Assembly: GCA_965230045.1 (NCBI GenBank)
Contig: OZ245940.1
Coordinates: 1,240,001-1,304,000 of the forward strand
Source: G963662905 sp965230045
GTDB lineage: Bacteria; Bacteroidota; Bacteroidia; Bacteroidales; WRLA01
Length of the DNA: 64,000 nucleotides
Direction of reading: 5' to 3'
Positions 9,384 to 18,507 of the stretch are shown piece by piece (positions within the stretch are counted from its first letter, which is position 1; each line of letters starts with the position of its first letter). The position numbers and the translations under genes are program-made. The notes beneath the pieces are model-generated. The model ran no database searches, was not told the DNA's origin, and saw nothing but the letters and a program-made list of their open reading frames with translations.

Positions 9384-11935
9384 TCCTGCAAATTTATTTG
9401 ATTTATGCTGTTGAAACGGATCATATCTTCTGTGATGGTGCTTTCATTATTGATTTTTAAAGTCTTTTTCTCGCCCGGATACATATCGAAATAATTATCG
9501 CTCAAATCCAGATATAAGGAATCGCAATAGAGGTGCAGGCCGTAAATCGTTTCGAGGCTTTCCACCGTCAGGAAATTGCCTGCATCATCGCTGATTATTT
9601 CAAATTCCGGTTCAGGCATTCGAAGCTTCAGGTTTTTCGGTTTTTCAAAGAAGAAATGATTTTCCGATATGATCTGTCCTGCGTTTTCAAGTTTTGCATA
9701 TGCGATTGAAGCATTTTCATCAAAATGACCAATCTCTGATTTTGGGATTTCATAAATTATATAACTGCCATTTTGTACCCGGATATTTTTATCCGCCAAT
9801 TGATGGCATTCGTTATTTTGATCAAATAATGAAATTCGAACTTGTGCATCAAAATTTTGTGCCGTATCGGAAACGACATAAACCCTGAGCGTGTCGTTTG
9901 TCCATTCCATAGGGATGATTGTGTTTTTGAACACCCTGCGTACCTGATGATGCAGTGCTTTTGGGCGTCCGTAATAATCAATGGATGACCAGCTGATAAC
10001 CGGCCAGCAATCGTTAAGCTGCCAGTAAAGTGTGCCGCCACAGCGGGGCATTTGCTTTCGGTGTGCTTCGATGGCCATTCCGATTCCGTATGCCTGCAGC
10101 ATTTGGGCTGCGTAAATATAATCTTTGAAGTTTTCAGGCACTTGAAAATCTCGCTGCATATAGGTTTCGATCAGTTCTTCGCCGCGCGGATGTTTTTGGT
10201 GGGTTTGCATCACCGGGCTGTTTCGGTAGCGGTCTTCCGGGAGGCTGAAATCCCGAATGCTTTGTATATCGGGATACGTCTGGAAACCATACTCGCTCAT
10301 AAAACGTCCGGTTTTTTTGATATACATCTCAAAAGGTTCGGCGCCCCACCATACGCCCCAATAATGCAGGTCGCCTTCATGCAAACTGATTTCCCGACCC
10401 CAGCCATTGGCAGGCGAGGAGGGGTGATAGTCAATTCCGCAGCTCCATTGCGAAATTTCCTCAGGCAAAATTTTATGGAAAATATTCTGGTAATCTGCCC
10501 AAACGCGGGAAGAATCTTCTGCAGAATATCCCAGGCTTTTTTGCCAGCTCCAGTTAAACCAGCCTTCTTTGATTTCATTATTGCCGCACCATAAAGCCAG
10601 GCTCGGGTGATGCCGGATTCTGCGGATATTGTCGCGGGCTTCATGGCGCACATTTTTCAGGAAAGAAGAATCGCCGGGATACAAATTACATGCAAACATA
10701 AAATCCTGCCACACCATTATACCGTTTTCATCGCAGAGTTTATAAAAAATATCGTTTTCGTAAAAGCCTCCACCCCATACACGTAGCATGTTCATATTGG
10801 CGTTTTTGGCTTGCAGGATAAGCCTTTCGTATTGCTCATCGCTGCTTCGGTTTGTGAAATTATCCTGCGGGATATAATTTGCGCCTTTAATGAAAACCGG
10901 CCTTCCGTTCAAAACAAAGCGAAAGCTTTTGCCTTCATCATCCGGCTTCTGTTGCAGTTCAATGGTTCGGATTCCTGCACGGAATTCCAGCTTATCGCTA
11001 TTGCTGTCCGAATGGATTGCTGCCTTTATCGTATAAAGTTTTGCTTTGCCTTGTCCATTGCACCACCAAAGTTCGGGATCAGGGATTTTGAGTGGGATTT
11101 TTATGGAATTAAATCCGGAGTCCAGTTTTTTCTGAACTGTTTTTTGCAATATCTGCCTGTTTGAAGGGTTTATGATTTCAAGCTTTAGTGTTACATCCTG
11201 ATTTTTAGAGCTTTCAATTTCAAGGATCAGCTCTGTTTGCGCTGAATGTTCAGTGATATCTTTGGTAATAAAGTTTTTGCCAACAATTTGAATTTCAGAC
11301 CATCCAATCAGTTCAACGGGTTTCCAGATGCCGCTCGTTACGAATTTTGGTCCCCAGTCCCAGTTGTATTGATAGGGAGCTTTGCGGCTGAATGCACGCT
11401 GATCGGGATATTGCACAAAATGAGATGCCGCTTTGAGGCTGTCGGATTTTTCTGCATCAAAAAAATGGATGCTCAGTGTGTTTTCGCCGGGAATTAAAAG
11501 CTGTTTTACATCAAATTCCCAAATACGGAACATATTGTTTAAGCAGCTGTCATTTAGGGTTTTGGTTAATTCATGGCCGTTTAGGAATACCTTTGCATAA
11601 GTATCAATTCCATGAAATTTCAGGCTTTGTTGTTCCTGTTTTAGGATGTCGGGATGAACCCGGAAAGTACATTGATAAACGGGATTAAGGCGCGAAATCC
11701 ATTGCAGGCTGTCTTCATTACTGCGGAAAAAAGGGTCATCGATTATTCCTGCCAGCATTAAATCGGTATGCACGCATCCGGGTACTTTTGCCCCGATAAG
11801 CGTATCGGCTAATTTGAGCTGCCAATGCGTGTTCAATTGCTGATGCAATAGATCAGCGGCAGGCTTTTGAAGGCAAGAAGCAAGAAATGGGATTAAAAGC
11901 AAGAAAAGTAATGATTTCAGAACAGGATTCTTCAT
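9380..11935 (-). CDS. GH2 beta-mannosidase, lipoprotein
   Basis: An 851-residue protein with lipobox FLASC, a jelly-roll sugar-binding domain (residues ~30-210), an immunoglobulin-like domain, and a TIM barrel from ~residue 300. The acid/base Glu454 lies in LWCGNNE and the nucleophile Glu548 in FMSEYGFQTY, both as in GH2 beta-mannosidases; WDWGPKF and RVWGGGFYE are further family markers. It would hydrolyse terminal beta-1,4-mannose, the core residue of N-glycans or mannan ends. Together with the GH92 enzyme upstream it could dismantle high-mannose N-glycans. A weak promoter (TATCTTCG) precedes it. Confidence 0.92.
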   Translation of the reverse strand: MKNPVLKSLLFLLLIPFLASCLQKPAADLLHQQLNTHWQLKLADTLIGAKVPGCVHTDLMLAGIIDDPFFRSNEDSLQWISRLNPVYQCTFRVHPDILKQEQQSLKFHGIDTYAKVFLNGHELTKTLNDSCLNNMFRIWEFDVKQLLIPGENTLSIHFFDAEKSDSLKAASHFVQYPDQRAFSRKAPYQYNWDWGPKFVTSGIWKPVELIGWSEIQIVGKNFITKDITEHSAQTELILEIESSKNQDVTLKLEIINPSNRQILQKTVQKKLDSGFNSIKIPLKIPDPELWWCNGQGKAKLYTIKAAIHSDSNSDKLEFRAGIRTIELQQKPDDEGKSFRFVLNGRPVFIKGANYIPQDNFTNRSSDEQYERLILQAKNANMNMLRVWGGGFYENDIFYKLCDENGIMVWQDFMFACNLYPGDSSFLKNVRHEARDNIRRIRHHPSLALWCGNNEIKEGWFNWSWQKSLGYSAEDSSRVWADYQNIFHKILPEEISQWSCGIDYHPSSPANGWGREISLHEGDLHYWGVWWGAEPFEMYIKKTGRFMSEYGFQTYPDIQSIRDFSLPEDRYRNSPVMQTHQKHPRGEELIETYMQRDFQVPENFKDYIYAAQMLQAYGIGMAIEAHRKQMPRCGGTLYWQLNDCWPVISWSSIDYYGRPKALHHQVRRVFKNTIIPMEWTNDTLRVYVVSDTAQNFDAQVRISLFDQNNECHQLADKNIRVQNGSYIIYEIPKSEIGHFDENASIAYAKLENAGQIISENHFFFEKPKNLKLRMPEPEFEIISDDAGNFLTVESLETIYGLHLYCDSLYLDLSDNYFDMYPGEKKTLKINNESTITEDMIRFNSINQINLQE

Positions 11936-11969
11936 AACAGATGATTTGCTACGAAGATAAAAAGAAAGA

Positions 11970-12263
11970 TCAGGTCATGTCCCTGAGTTTCTCTTGAAGC
12001 CGAACTTTTTTCCCTTCCTTGGCACAATGTGGGCATTGTTCGTGGAATTCTGTGAAAGAAAAGTTGCATGAGGGGCATTTATACTGTTTTACCTTAAACA
12101 TGATTTTTCTGGGCGAATTATAAAGTATAATGGCGCCAACTAGCGGAGTTAACAAGATGGATAGGATAAATACCTTAAAACCACTGATTTCGTAGTACAT
12201 TGCCTGGCGTGAAAAGTAAAAGGCAGCAATGATATAAACTGTAATAACTATATAAAGTTCCAT
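11970..12263 (-). CDS. small membrane protein with zinc ribbon
   Basis: A 97-residue protein with two hydrophobic segments (about residues 1-18 and 30-50) followed by a cytoplasmic tail with a CPSC-x(10)-CPHC zinc-ribbon pattern (residues ~68-85) and a basic C-terminus. No family is recognised beyond the general membrane/zinc-ribbon type. It lies between two mannosidase genes on the same strand, 34 bp before the beta-mannosidase, and has its own -7 box. A regulatory or scaffolding role is only a guess. Confidence 0.7.
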   Translation of the reverse strand: MELYIVITVYIIAAFYFSRQAMYYEISGFKVFILSILLTPLVGAIILYNSPRKIMFKVKQYKCPSCNFSFTEFHEQCPHCAKEGKKVRLQEKLRDMT

Positions 12264-12284
12264 GATTAGCTCTGGTTAAAGCTG

Positions 12285-12292
12285 CAAAGATA
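12285..12292 (-). promoter_or_regulatory. -7 box (TATCTTTG) for the zinc-ribbon membrane protein
   Basis: An exact TAnnTTTG match on the minus strand, 22 bases upstream of the ATG. The -33 region is not clear. Confidence 0.5.
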
Positions 12293-12376
12293 TGTAAAGC
12301 TGTATATGTGTGAAATGTTTTTTCGTTTTTTTTTTGGACTTTATCTGAAAAAATATCGGGGTAATCGAATTTTTAT

Positions 12377-12430
12377 AAACTCAAAAAACCATTGTTTGCG
12401 GTTTTCAGGCAAACAATGGCTTATGAGTTT
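12377..12430 (-). terminator. terminator after the GH92 gene
   Basis: A perfect 11-bp stem, CCATTGTTTGC (12389-12399) with GCAAACAATGG (12409-12419), is followed on the minus strand by a run of T. An outer 7-bp stem (12377-12383 with 12424-12430) flanks it. Confidence 0.85.
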
Positions 12431-12445
12431 ATTATTTATTTGGTT

Positions 12446-15406
12446 CTAATCTATCGTGATTTCATCAGCAAAAAGCCAGGTTTTGCCGCCCGCGCCCAAA
12501 TGCCATTCGGGGCAATATTGGATGTTTTTAGCGATTATCTTCACAGCTTTTAACCTTTGTGGTTTGATATTGAGATCAAATTCTTTTACGATTCCTCCTT
12601 CCTGCCTCATCGGTATATCGTTTTGGACCCGACCAAGTTTATGAAAGCTTTTGCCATCAGTTGAGCCGTAAAAATCAACCCATTTGGGCATAAATATCCA
12701 TGATTTCATATCCTGAATAAATCCAATTGATAGTTTGCTGCATTCCTGCTTTTTGCCCAAATCAACTGTAGCTTCAAGGTCATTAAATTGGAAGCCCTGC
12801 CATGCTCCTGTTGCAAAGCTTTCATTTCCCCGCAGCATATCAATCAATGCCATATCGCCGCCGGCAGCATATTGTGGGGCGTATTTGTTTGTCAGCTCAA
12901 TATTTCTGTGTTCCGGTATTCTGTAGAAAGTCCCGGTACTCAAACGGCTTTTTTTGCCTTCTTTATCAATGGCTATTGCATTAAACGTTGTTGTTTTGTG
13001 GATTGTGATAGGCTGTGTGTAAGTTTTGGAGTCTTCTGTAGGCTCGCTGCCATCAGTGGTAAAATGGATGCTTACTTCATCAGTCGCAGCACAGCCCATA
13101 CCCACTTCAGTTGTTTTTTTGAAGGTTTGGCCATCAGCAATAAAATAGGGCGTAGGGATGATAAGGTTTTCCCCAATTTTACTTGGAGGGAAATTATCGC
13201 TTTGTGTGCCTCTTTCTTTATTTGGTTTAGGGCCCATTACGAAATGCAAACGGCCGCCATTCATAATATCCTCATGACGGATATAATTGTTTGCCCATTT
13301 TTTCCCGTTCAGGAAAACCTCTTGTACATAAATGTTTTTAGGACTGTTGTTTTCAGCAGTTTGAACAAAGGTTTTTCCGTTCTCCAACCGGATGCTTGCC
13401 TTGTCGAAAACCGGGCTTCCCAATGCGTATATATCACTTCCGGGTGTCACAGGATAAAACCCCATGGAACTGAATACATACCAGGATGACATTTGGCCGC
13501 AATCTTCATTACCAATAAGGCCGTCGGGTTGGGTCGTATAAAAATCGGCCATAATCTGCCGTACTTTTTGCTGTGTTTTCCAAGGTTGTCCGGTATAATC
13601 ATAAAGATAAGCCATGTGATGGCTGGGCTCGTTTCCGTGTGCATATTGCCCGATTAGTCCGGTGATATCTGCCTGATGGCGCCCGGTTGTTTCTGTTTTT
13701 TCGGTAAAAAGCTTGTCAAGTTTTGCTGAAAGAGCATCCTTCCCTCCAAGCATCATGGCAAATGTTTCTATATCCTGCGGTACATAAAAGCTATATTGCC
13801 AGCAATTGGCTTCGGTATAATGGAAGTTGACTTCCCTGGGATCAAAAGGCTCAATCCAGGCATTATTGCGGCGGGGACGCATAAAGCCGCTTTCCGGGTC
13901 AAACATGTTTTTGTAATATTGAGCACGTTCAGAATAAGCTTTGTATGTTTCCATATCGCCCATTTCCCGGGCCATCTGAGCAATGCACCAATCGTCATAA
14001 GCATATTCCAAGGTAACGGAAACAGACGAGCCTGCCAGATTTGCCGGAATAAAACCGTATTCGCGATAATAATTGCTGCCACGGATATCCTGCATGCCGC
14101 TCGTAATCATAGCATCCAGAGCTTTATGTTCATCATATCCACGAATGCCTTTGATCCAGGCATCGGCAATTACAGGAACGGCATGATAGCCGATCATGCA
14201 ATTGGTTTCGTTGGCCGACAGTTCCCAAACAGGCAGTAAACCTCCTTGTTCCCATTGCTTGATAAATGTATTGATGAAATCGTTGGTGCGTTTTTGGTCG
14301 ATAATCGTGAACAGCGGATGCGTAGCGCGATAAGTGTCCCATAACGAGAAAACCGTATAATTTTCAAATCCATCCGTTTGGTGGATTTCCAGATCGCGGC
14401 CACGGTATTTCCCATCCACATCCATATAGATATTGGGGTTTAGCATGCTGTGATAGAGTGCGGTATAAAATATTTCCTGATTATCGGCTGTGCTGCCTTC
14501 AACTTTAATCTTGCTGAGTTCCCTATTCCATTTTTCCTTTGTTTTTTTATAAATGGCAGAAAAATCCCAATCCGGGTTTTCAGTTTCCAGATTGAGTGCC
14601 GCACCTTCAATGCTTACTGCTGAAAGTCCGGTTTTCACCAGGATTTCACCACCCTGTGGCATGTCAAAATCAAACCATGCTACCAATGATTCTCCTTTGG
14701 CTTCTTTTTTGCCTTCTTCCGGATTATCATTTTCCTGAATGCCAAAACTGCTGAAAGGTTTGGAGAACTCCATCACAAAAAACAGCATTTGTTTCTCGGC
14801 CCACGCCTGTGAATGACGGTAACCTTCGATGCGGGTATCGCTGACAATTTTGATCCAGGCATCAAGTACTTTGTCACGATGGATGAGGTCGAGGACAATG
14901 TGGCAAGCTTCGTTTTCAGGGATGCTGTAGCGGTGCATGCCCGTGCGATCCGTAGCGGTTAATTCCGCTTTGATGTTATAATCTTCGAGCATTACTTCGT
15001 AATATCCGGCAGTAGCGTTTTCATTTTTATGACTGAATTTGCTGGCATATCCGTTTTGATGCCCGGCTTTGCTTCCATTGTTGAGGTGCAGTTTTCCGGT
15101 AGTTGGCATGATCAGTATGTCGCCATAATCGGAAACACCTGTGCCGCTGAGGTGGGTGTGGCTGAACCCATAAATAACACTGTCGGAATAATGATATCCA
15201 CCACAGCCGTCCCAACCGTCCAGACGGGAATCGGGGCTCAACTGAACCATGCCAAACGGAGCGGCTGCTCCGGGATAAGTGTGGCCATGGCCTCCGGTGC
15301 CGATGAATGGATTTACTTTGTCAGCTAAATCCGTTTTATTTGAATCACAGGAGGTAACTGAAATAACTAAAAAGGAAATCAAAATCGCTAATAAAGATCT
15401 CTTCAT
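12446..15406 (-). CDS. GH92 alpha-mannosidase, lipoprotein
   Basis: A 986-residue protein with lipobox SVTSC. The GH92 N-terminal signature VNPFIGTGGHGHTYPGA is at residues ~32-48 and the catalytic-domain motif GNEDCGQMSSWYVFSSMG has Glu634-Asp635, the family's acid region. After ~residue 740 come a chitobiase-like beta-sandwich (FTTDGSEPTEDS) and a terminal discoidin-like F5/8 C domain. GH92 enzymes are calcium-dependent exo-alpha-mannosidases acting on N-glycans and fungal mannans. The lipid anchor puts it at the periplasmic or surface face. It starts 20 bp after the C69 peptidase gene and is probably co-transcribed with it. Linkage specificity cannot be told from sequence alone. Confidence 0.93.
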   Translation of the reverse strand: MKRSLLAILISFLVISVTSCDSNKTDLADKVNPFIGTGGHGHTYPGAAAPFGMVQLSPDSRLDGWDGCGGYHYSDSVIYGFSHTHLSGTGVSDYGDILIMPTTGKLHLNNGSKAGHQNGYASKFSHKNENATAGYYEVMLEDYNIKAELTATDRTGMHRYSIPENEACHIVLDLIHRDKVLDAWIKIVSDTRIEGYRHSQAWAEKQMLFFVMEFSKPFSSFGIQENDNPEEGKKEAKGESLVAWFDFDMPQGGEILVKTGLSAVSIEGAALNLETENPDWDFSAIYKKTKEKWNRELSKIKVEGSTADNQEIFYTALYHSMLNPNIYMDVDGKYRGRDLEIHQTDGFENYTVFSLWDTYRATHPLFTIIDQKRTNDFINTFIKQWEQGGLLPVWELSANETNCMIGYHAVPVIADAWIKGIRGYDEHKALDAMITSGMQDIRGSNYYREYGFIPANLAGSSVSVTLEYAYDDWCIAQMAREMGDMETYKAYSERAQYYKNMFDPESGFMRPRRNNAWIEPFDPREVNFHYTEANCWQYSFYVPQDIETFAMMLGGKDALSAKLDKLFTEKTETTGRHQADITGLIGQYAHGNEPSHHMAYLYDYTGQPWKTQQKVRQIMADFYTTQPDGLIGNEDCGQMSSWYVFSSMGFYPVTPGSDIYALGSPVFDKASIRLENGKTFVQTAENNSPKNIYVQEVFLNGKKWANNYIRHEDIMNGGRLHFVMGPKPNKERGTQSDNFPPSKIGENLIIPTPYFIADGQTFKKTTEVGMGCAATDEVSIHFTTDGSEPTEDSKTYTQPITIHKTTTFNAIAIDKEGKKSRLSTGTFYRIPEHRNIELTNKYAPQYAAGGDMALIDMLRGNESFATGAWQGFQFNDLEATVDLGKKQECSKLSIGFIQDMKSWIFMPKWVDFYGSTDGKSFHKLGRVQNDIPMRQEGGIVKEFDLNIKPQRLKAVKIIAKNIQYCPEWHLGAGGKTWLFADEITID

Positions 15407-15426
15407 GATATTGGTGTAATGGTGGT

Positions 15427-16878
15427 TTATTTATTTGCCGATTCGTTCGTAAGTTCACGGTTTGTTATCTCATATAAGCTCTTAGCAAGCTTTTCCGGAT
15501 TGTTTTTTGCTGTTTTCACTGCCGTTTTTTCTGCTTTGTCCGTACGTTTTTGGATTGCTTTCTGCTTTTTCGATTTGGCTTCACGTACATCATTGATTTT
15601 GTTTTTATAATCATCATCAATTGAAGCGGCAAAATCCACAAACTGCCAATGAACCGATTCGGGATATTTTTCTCTGTAGTCAGCTGTTTCATCAAAATGA
15701 TGTTGCAGGGCGTTTGCCCAGTCATTATCGTTTTGTGTGTAAGCAGCAGGAATTTCTTGCAGGCCGGGATACCAGGGCAGGAAAGGATTTACGCAGGGAC
15801 GGAAAGGGGCAATCCATATTCTGGTGGCCATTTCAGCAGGTAAGTCCTGTCGCAGCTCGGCTACAATACCGTATTGCGTATGGCTTGTGCAAATGGTATA
15901 TTCGCCATGATTGTGCGGGTCTCCTTTTTCGTAATTTTCTGTCAGGTCTTTTTCTGTGCCTTCATGATGATACGCCAATACTTTCATCAGCATTTCAGGA
16001 GAGATTTTTTCTTTTGGCTCCACAGCAAAAGGAATTTCATCGCCGGCTTTAAAGTCTTTTTTTGCAAGCAGATGTAGTGCGCCCCACTGCCGTGTGATGT
16101 TATTGGGATGGATGAGGTTTTCCTGATCGCTGTATGCTTTGGCAAAATCAAAGGGACCATCTGTTTCCGGATTATACCATCCGCGTTCCTGTGCATACGT
16201 GATTATATCATCACTGCCATAAAAATTCATTGTGTCGCTTAGGTTTACTTCGTGGATGATATAGTAGTTGGGCAGTATCATGATTTTGTCAGCGGGAATA
16301 CGCTGTGCAACCCAATGTTTTCCGTTTACCGCCGAAAGCAGCCAGGCTTCCTTCGGTCCGGCAATTGAGTAGGAGCGGCCACTGCTGTAATAGCCGTATT
16401 TTTCGATAAGTGCACCTCCAATCTTAACTGCTTCACGCGCATTGCCTGCCCTTTCGGCCATCAAACGGCGCAGCCAATAGCCAATTCCGCCGTCCGTAAG
16501 TTCTCCACGGTCTTCTCGTGAGCTACAGGCGTTGGAAAAAATACAAAGCCCGGATTCGTTGAAATAGGAATCGGAGAAATCCAGTCCGGGCATATTGATC
16601 CATAAATAGGCTTGGGTTTCTTCCGGCTGAGGATCTTGTGCTCCGTTTTTAAATGTGGCCACATCGCTATCACTAAATTTTCGCTTGGGGACCTTATAAA
16701 AGTTCACAACATAATCACCATAATCATCTTCATTGTGTGCTGCCAGAATATCACCGGTAGTCGTTGCGTCTTTGCCTGCAATTATTGTAAAGCAGTTGAA
16801 ATCATTCGGCTGGTTTTGTGCATGTAATCCTGAAGCAAATATGCTTCCGAGAAACAGGATATAAAGAAATTTCCTCAT
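15427..16878 (-). CDS. C69 family dipeptidase, secreted
   Basis: A 483-residue protein with a signal peptide ending near GLHA (residue 20). The likely catalytic Cys29 follows in NCFTIIAGKDATTTG, and the HNEDDYGDYVVNFYK segment is typical of C69 (PepD/U34) enzymes. These are N-terminal nucleophile hydrolases that remove a short propeptide to expose the Cys; here the propeptide would be about eight residues. The C-terminal ~60 residues are Lys-rich and helical. It releases dipeptides or amino acids in the periplasm. It heads a likely two-gene unit with the GH92 gene, consistent with glycoprotein digestion. Confidence 0.88.
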   Translation of the reverse strand: MRKFLYILFLGSIFASGLHAQNQPNDFNCFTIIAGKDATTTGDILAAHNEDDYGDYVVNFYKVPKRKFSDSDVATFKNGAQDPQPEETQAYLWINMPGLDFSDSYFNESGLCIFSNACSSREDRGELTDGGIGYWLRRLMAERAGNAREAVKIGGALIEKYGYYSSGRSYSIAGPKEAWLLSAVNGKHWVAQRIPADKIMILPNYYIIHEVNLSDTMNFYGSDDIITYAQERGWYNPETDGPFDFAKAYSDQENLIHPNNITRQWGALHLLAKKDFKAGDEIPFAVEPKEKISPEMLMKVLAYHHEGTEKDLTENYEKGDPHNHGEYTICTSHTQYGIVAELRQDLPAEMATRIWIAPFRPCVNPFLPWYPGLQEIPAAYTQNDNDWANALQHHFDETADYREKYPESVHWQFVDFAASIDDDYKNKINDVREAKSKKQKAIQKRTDKAEKTAVKTAKNNPEKLAKSLYEITNRELTNESANK

Positions 16879-16903
16879 ATTGATTCGTATTGAGAGTGAA
16901 CCG

Positions 16904-16911
16904 CAAATATA
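16904..16911 (-). promoter_or_regulatory. -7 box (TATATTTG) for the C69 peptidase/GH92 unit
   Basis: An exact TAnnTTTG match on the minus strand, 26 bases upstream of the C69 ATG. No good -33 TTG is seen. Confidence 0.5.
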
Positions 16912-17023
16912 ATCTAAAAGGATTCAGTTTATGAAAATTTTCGGGTTTTCCTTCGTTTGATTTTGCTTTTCAGGGCTGCCTTAGTGTCAATTCTGACGAT
17001 TTGTCCTGCTTTGAATGGATATA

Positions 17024-17053
17024 TTGACATATTTAGATTTAAAATTGCATTTG
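17024..17053 (+). promoter_or_regulatory. candidate promoter of the thioredoxin/thioredoxin reductase pair
   Basis: TTG at 17024-17026 and TGCATTTG at 17046-17053, 19 bases apart. The spacing is ideal for the Bacteroidota -33/-7 promoter; the -7 box has G instead of A at its second base. The start codon is 45 bases further on. Confidence 0.4.
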
Positions 17054-17097
17054 GTATGGTTTTTAAGAGATAAAGGCCAGAACAAAAAATTATTAAT

Positions 17098-17448
17098 ATG
17101 CTTTATACAAATTTAACGCACCTCAATTCAAAAGCCGATCACAAAAAGATGATCGAAGAAAATGAAAATGTAATGGTATGCTGTGGCCGCATGGGGCCTA
17201 TGTGTTTACCTGTTTATGAAATTATGGAAGAACTGGAAGATGAATATGAGCATGTGAAATTTGCTGATATGGAATTTGATATTCCGGATGCTGAGGTAAT
17301 ACGCAATGCTCCGGAATGTCGTGGCTTTATGGGGCTTCCATTTACCGTTTACTATAAGAATGGCAAGATTGTCAAAGCAACGTCCAGTATCCAGAACATG
17401 GATCAGGTTTCAGGCATCCTGAACCAGGAATTTGGTAAGCCGGAATAA
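17098..17448 (+). CDS. atypical thioredoxin without the CxxC motif
   Basis: A 116-residue protein with a thioredoxin-like layout: a central strand leading to the active-site loop (residues 25-40), then GLPFTVYYKNGKIV with the cis-proline (Pro81) and final strands. The active-site loop reads CCGRMGPMC (28-36) instead of WCGPC. Aligning the helix after it puts Cys36 at the position of the second, resolving Cys and Gly at the first. Cys28/Cys29 may supply the missing thiol. It is followed 70 bp later by trxB and probably forms a dedicated pair with it. Redox activity is inferred; it could be a disulfide shuttle of unusual potential. Confidence 0.8.
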   Translation: MLYTNLTHLNSKADHKKMIEENENVMVCCGRMGPMCLPVYEIMEELEDEYEHVKFADMEFDIPDAEVIRNAPECRGFMGLPFTVYYKNGKIVKATSSIQNMDQVSGILNQEFGKPE

Positions 17449-17464
17449 TTTCAATAAATCTGTG

Positions 17465-17501
17465 CAAACGGAAAGACGGGCAATTCCGGTCTTTCCGTTT
17501 G
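17465..17501 (+). promoter_or_regulatory. strong hairpin between thioredoxin and trxB genes
   Basis: A perfect 13-bp stem, CAAACGGAAAGAC (17465-17477) with GTCTTTCCGTTTG (17489-17501), closes an 11-base loop. No T-run follows, so it looks like an mRNA processing or attenuation structure rather than a full terminator. Confidence 0.6.
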
Positions 17502-17518
17502 TCGTATAACAAAGTATC

Positions 17519-18457
17519 ATGGACAAAAATCATTTTGATGTAATAGTTGTCGGCGGAGGCCCGTCAGGACTTACAGCAGGCATTTATCTTTCGCGAGCAA
17601 AGATGAAAACATTGATTCTCAATGAAGGAGCGGCAGGAGGACAGCTGATTTTGACCCACGAAATTGCCAATTATCCGGGAGTTGAGGCCACCAGTGGCTA
17701 TATGTTGGCCAATACAATGAAAAAGCAGGCCAAATCATTTGGCTGCAAACTGAAATCAAACCTGAGTATTACTGCTTGCGATATGCAAGGCGATACAAAG
17801 CGTGTTGAGGTAAACGGAAAAGAAGTTTATACTGCCGGGGCACTGATTTTAGCCACTGGAGGAAAATCACGTCCATTGGGTGTGCCCGGGGAACAAAAAC
17901 TGCGCGGAAAAGGCATTTCCTATTGTGCTACCTGCGATGGCGATTTCTTTCAGGATAAAAATATCATTGTAGTTGGTGGCGGAAACACGGCGCTCGAAGA
18001 AGCTGTTTCGCTTACCAAATACGCCACTTCAGTTGAGGTGGTTCATATGCTGGATAAATGGCAGGCTTTTGAGCATTATGTGGCCGAAGCAGAAGCAAAT
18101 CCCAAAATCAGTTTTATAATGAATACCCGAATAACAGAGTTTTTGGGTGATGAAAAGCTGCAAAAAGTGACGCTCGAAAACCTGAAAACCGGTGAATCCT
18201 ACGAAAAGGAAATTGATGGGGTTTTTGTGTTTATCGGATATATCCCCAATACCGAGAGCCTTGAAGGAAAGCTGGAGCTGAACGAGCGGAAAGAAATTGT
18301 GGTCGATGAAGACATGCACACAAGTTTGCCCGGTGTTTTTGCTGCCGGTGATTCCATAGCAAAAAAATACCGTCAGGTTACGACCGCTGTTGCTGATGGG
18401 ACAATCGCAGCTTTAGCGGCTGCTGAATATGTAAATGCGCGCAGGAAAAACCTGTAG
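17519..18457 (+). CDS. trxB: thioredoxin-disulfide reductase family flavoprotein, NADPH motif altered
   Basis: A 312-residue low-molecular-weight thioredoxin reductase. The FAD-binding GGGPSGLTAG (residues 12-21), redox-active CATC (Cys136, Cys139) and nucleotide-binding GGGNTALEEA (~153-162) are intact, as is the terminal GVFAAGD motif. The HRRxxxR element that binds the 2'-phosphate of NADPH in canonical enzymes is replaced by HMLDKWQ (176-182), losing all three arginines. The enzyme may therefore prefer NADH or another donor. It sits directly behind an atypical thioredoxin, its probable substrate. The gene ends in a bidirectional terminator. Confidence 0.9.
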   Translation: MDKNHFDVIVVGGGPSGLTAGIYLSRAKMKTLILNEGAAGGQLILTHEIANYPGVEATSGYMLANTMKKQAKSFGCKLKSNLSITACDMQGDTKRVEVNGKEVYTAGALILATGGKSRPLGVPGEQKLRGKGISYCATCDGDFFQDKNIIVVGGGNTALEEAVSLTKYATSVEVVHMLDKWQAFEHYVAEAEANPKISFIMNTRITEFLGDEKLQKVTLENLKTGESYEKEIDGVFVFIGYIPNTESLEGKLELNERKEIVVDEDMHTSLPGVFAAGDSIAKKYRQVTTAVADGTIAALAAAEYVNARRKNL

Positions 18458-18475
18458 TTCGTATTCATAAAAAAG

Positions 18476-18505
18476 AAAAACCCGGGATTTTTGTTCCGGG
18501 TTTTT
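18476..18505. terminator. bidirectional terminator after trxB
   Basis: AAAAACCCGG (18476-18485) pairs with CCGGGTTTTT (18496-18505), giving a GC core with A/T flanks usable in both directions between convergent genes. Confidence 0.85.
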
Positions 18506-18507
18506 GT

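Noticed and set aside
12788..13489. 233-codon open frame on the plus strand inside the GH92 gene
   Set aside because: It is antisense to a certain gene with conserved catalytic motifs and has no recognisable domain.
17465..17501. Rho-independent terminator between thioredoxin and trxB
   Set aside because: The stem is strong but no T-run follows and the genes are a functional pair, so processing or attenuation is more likely.
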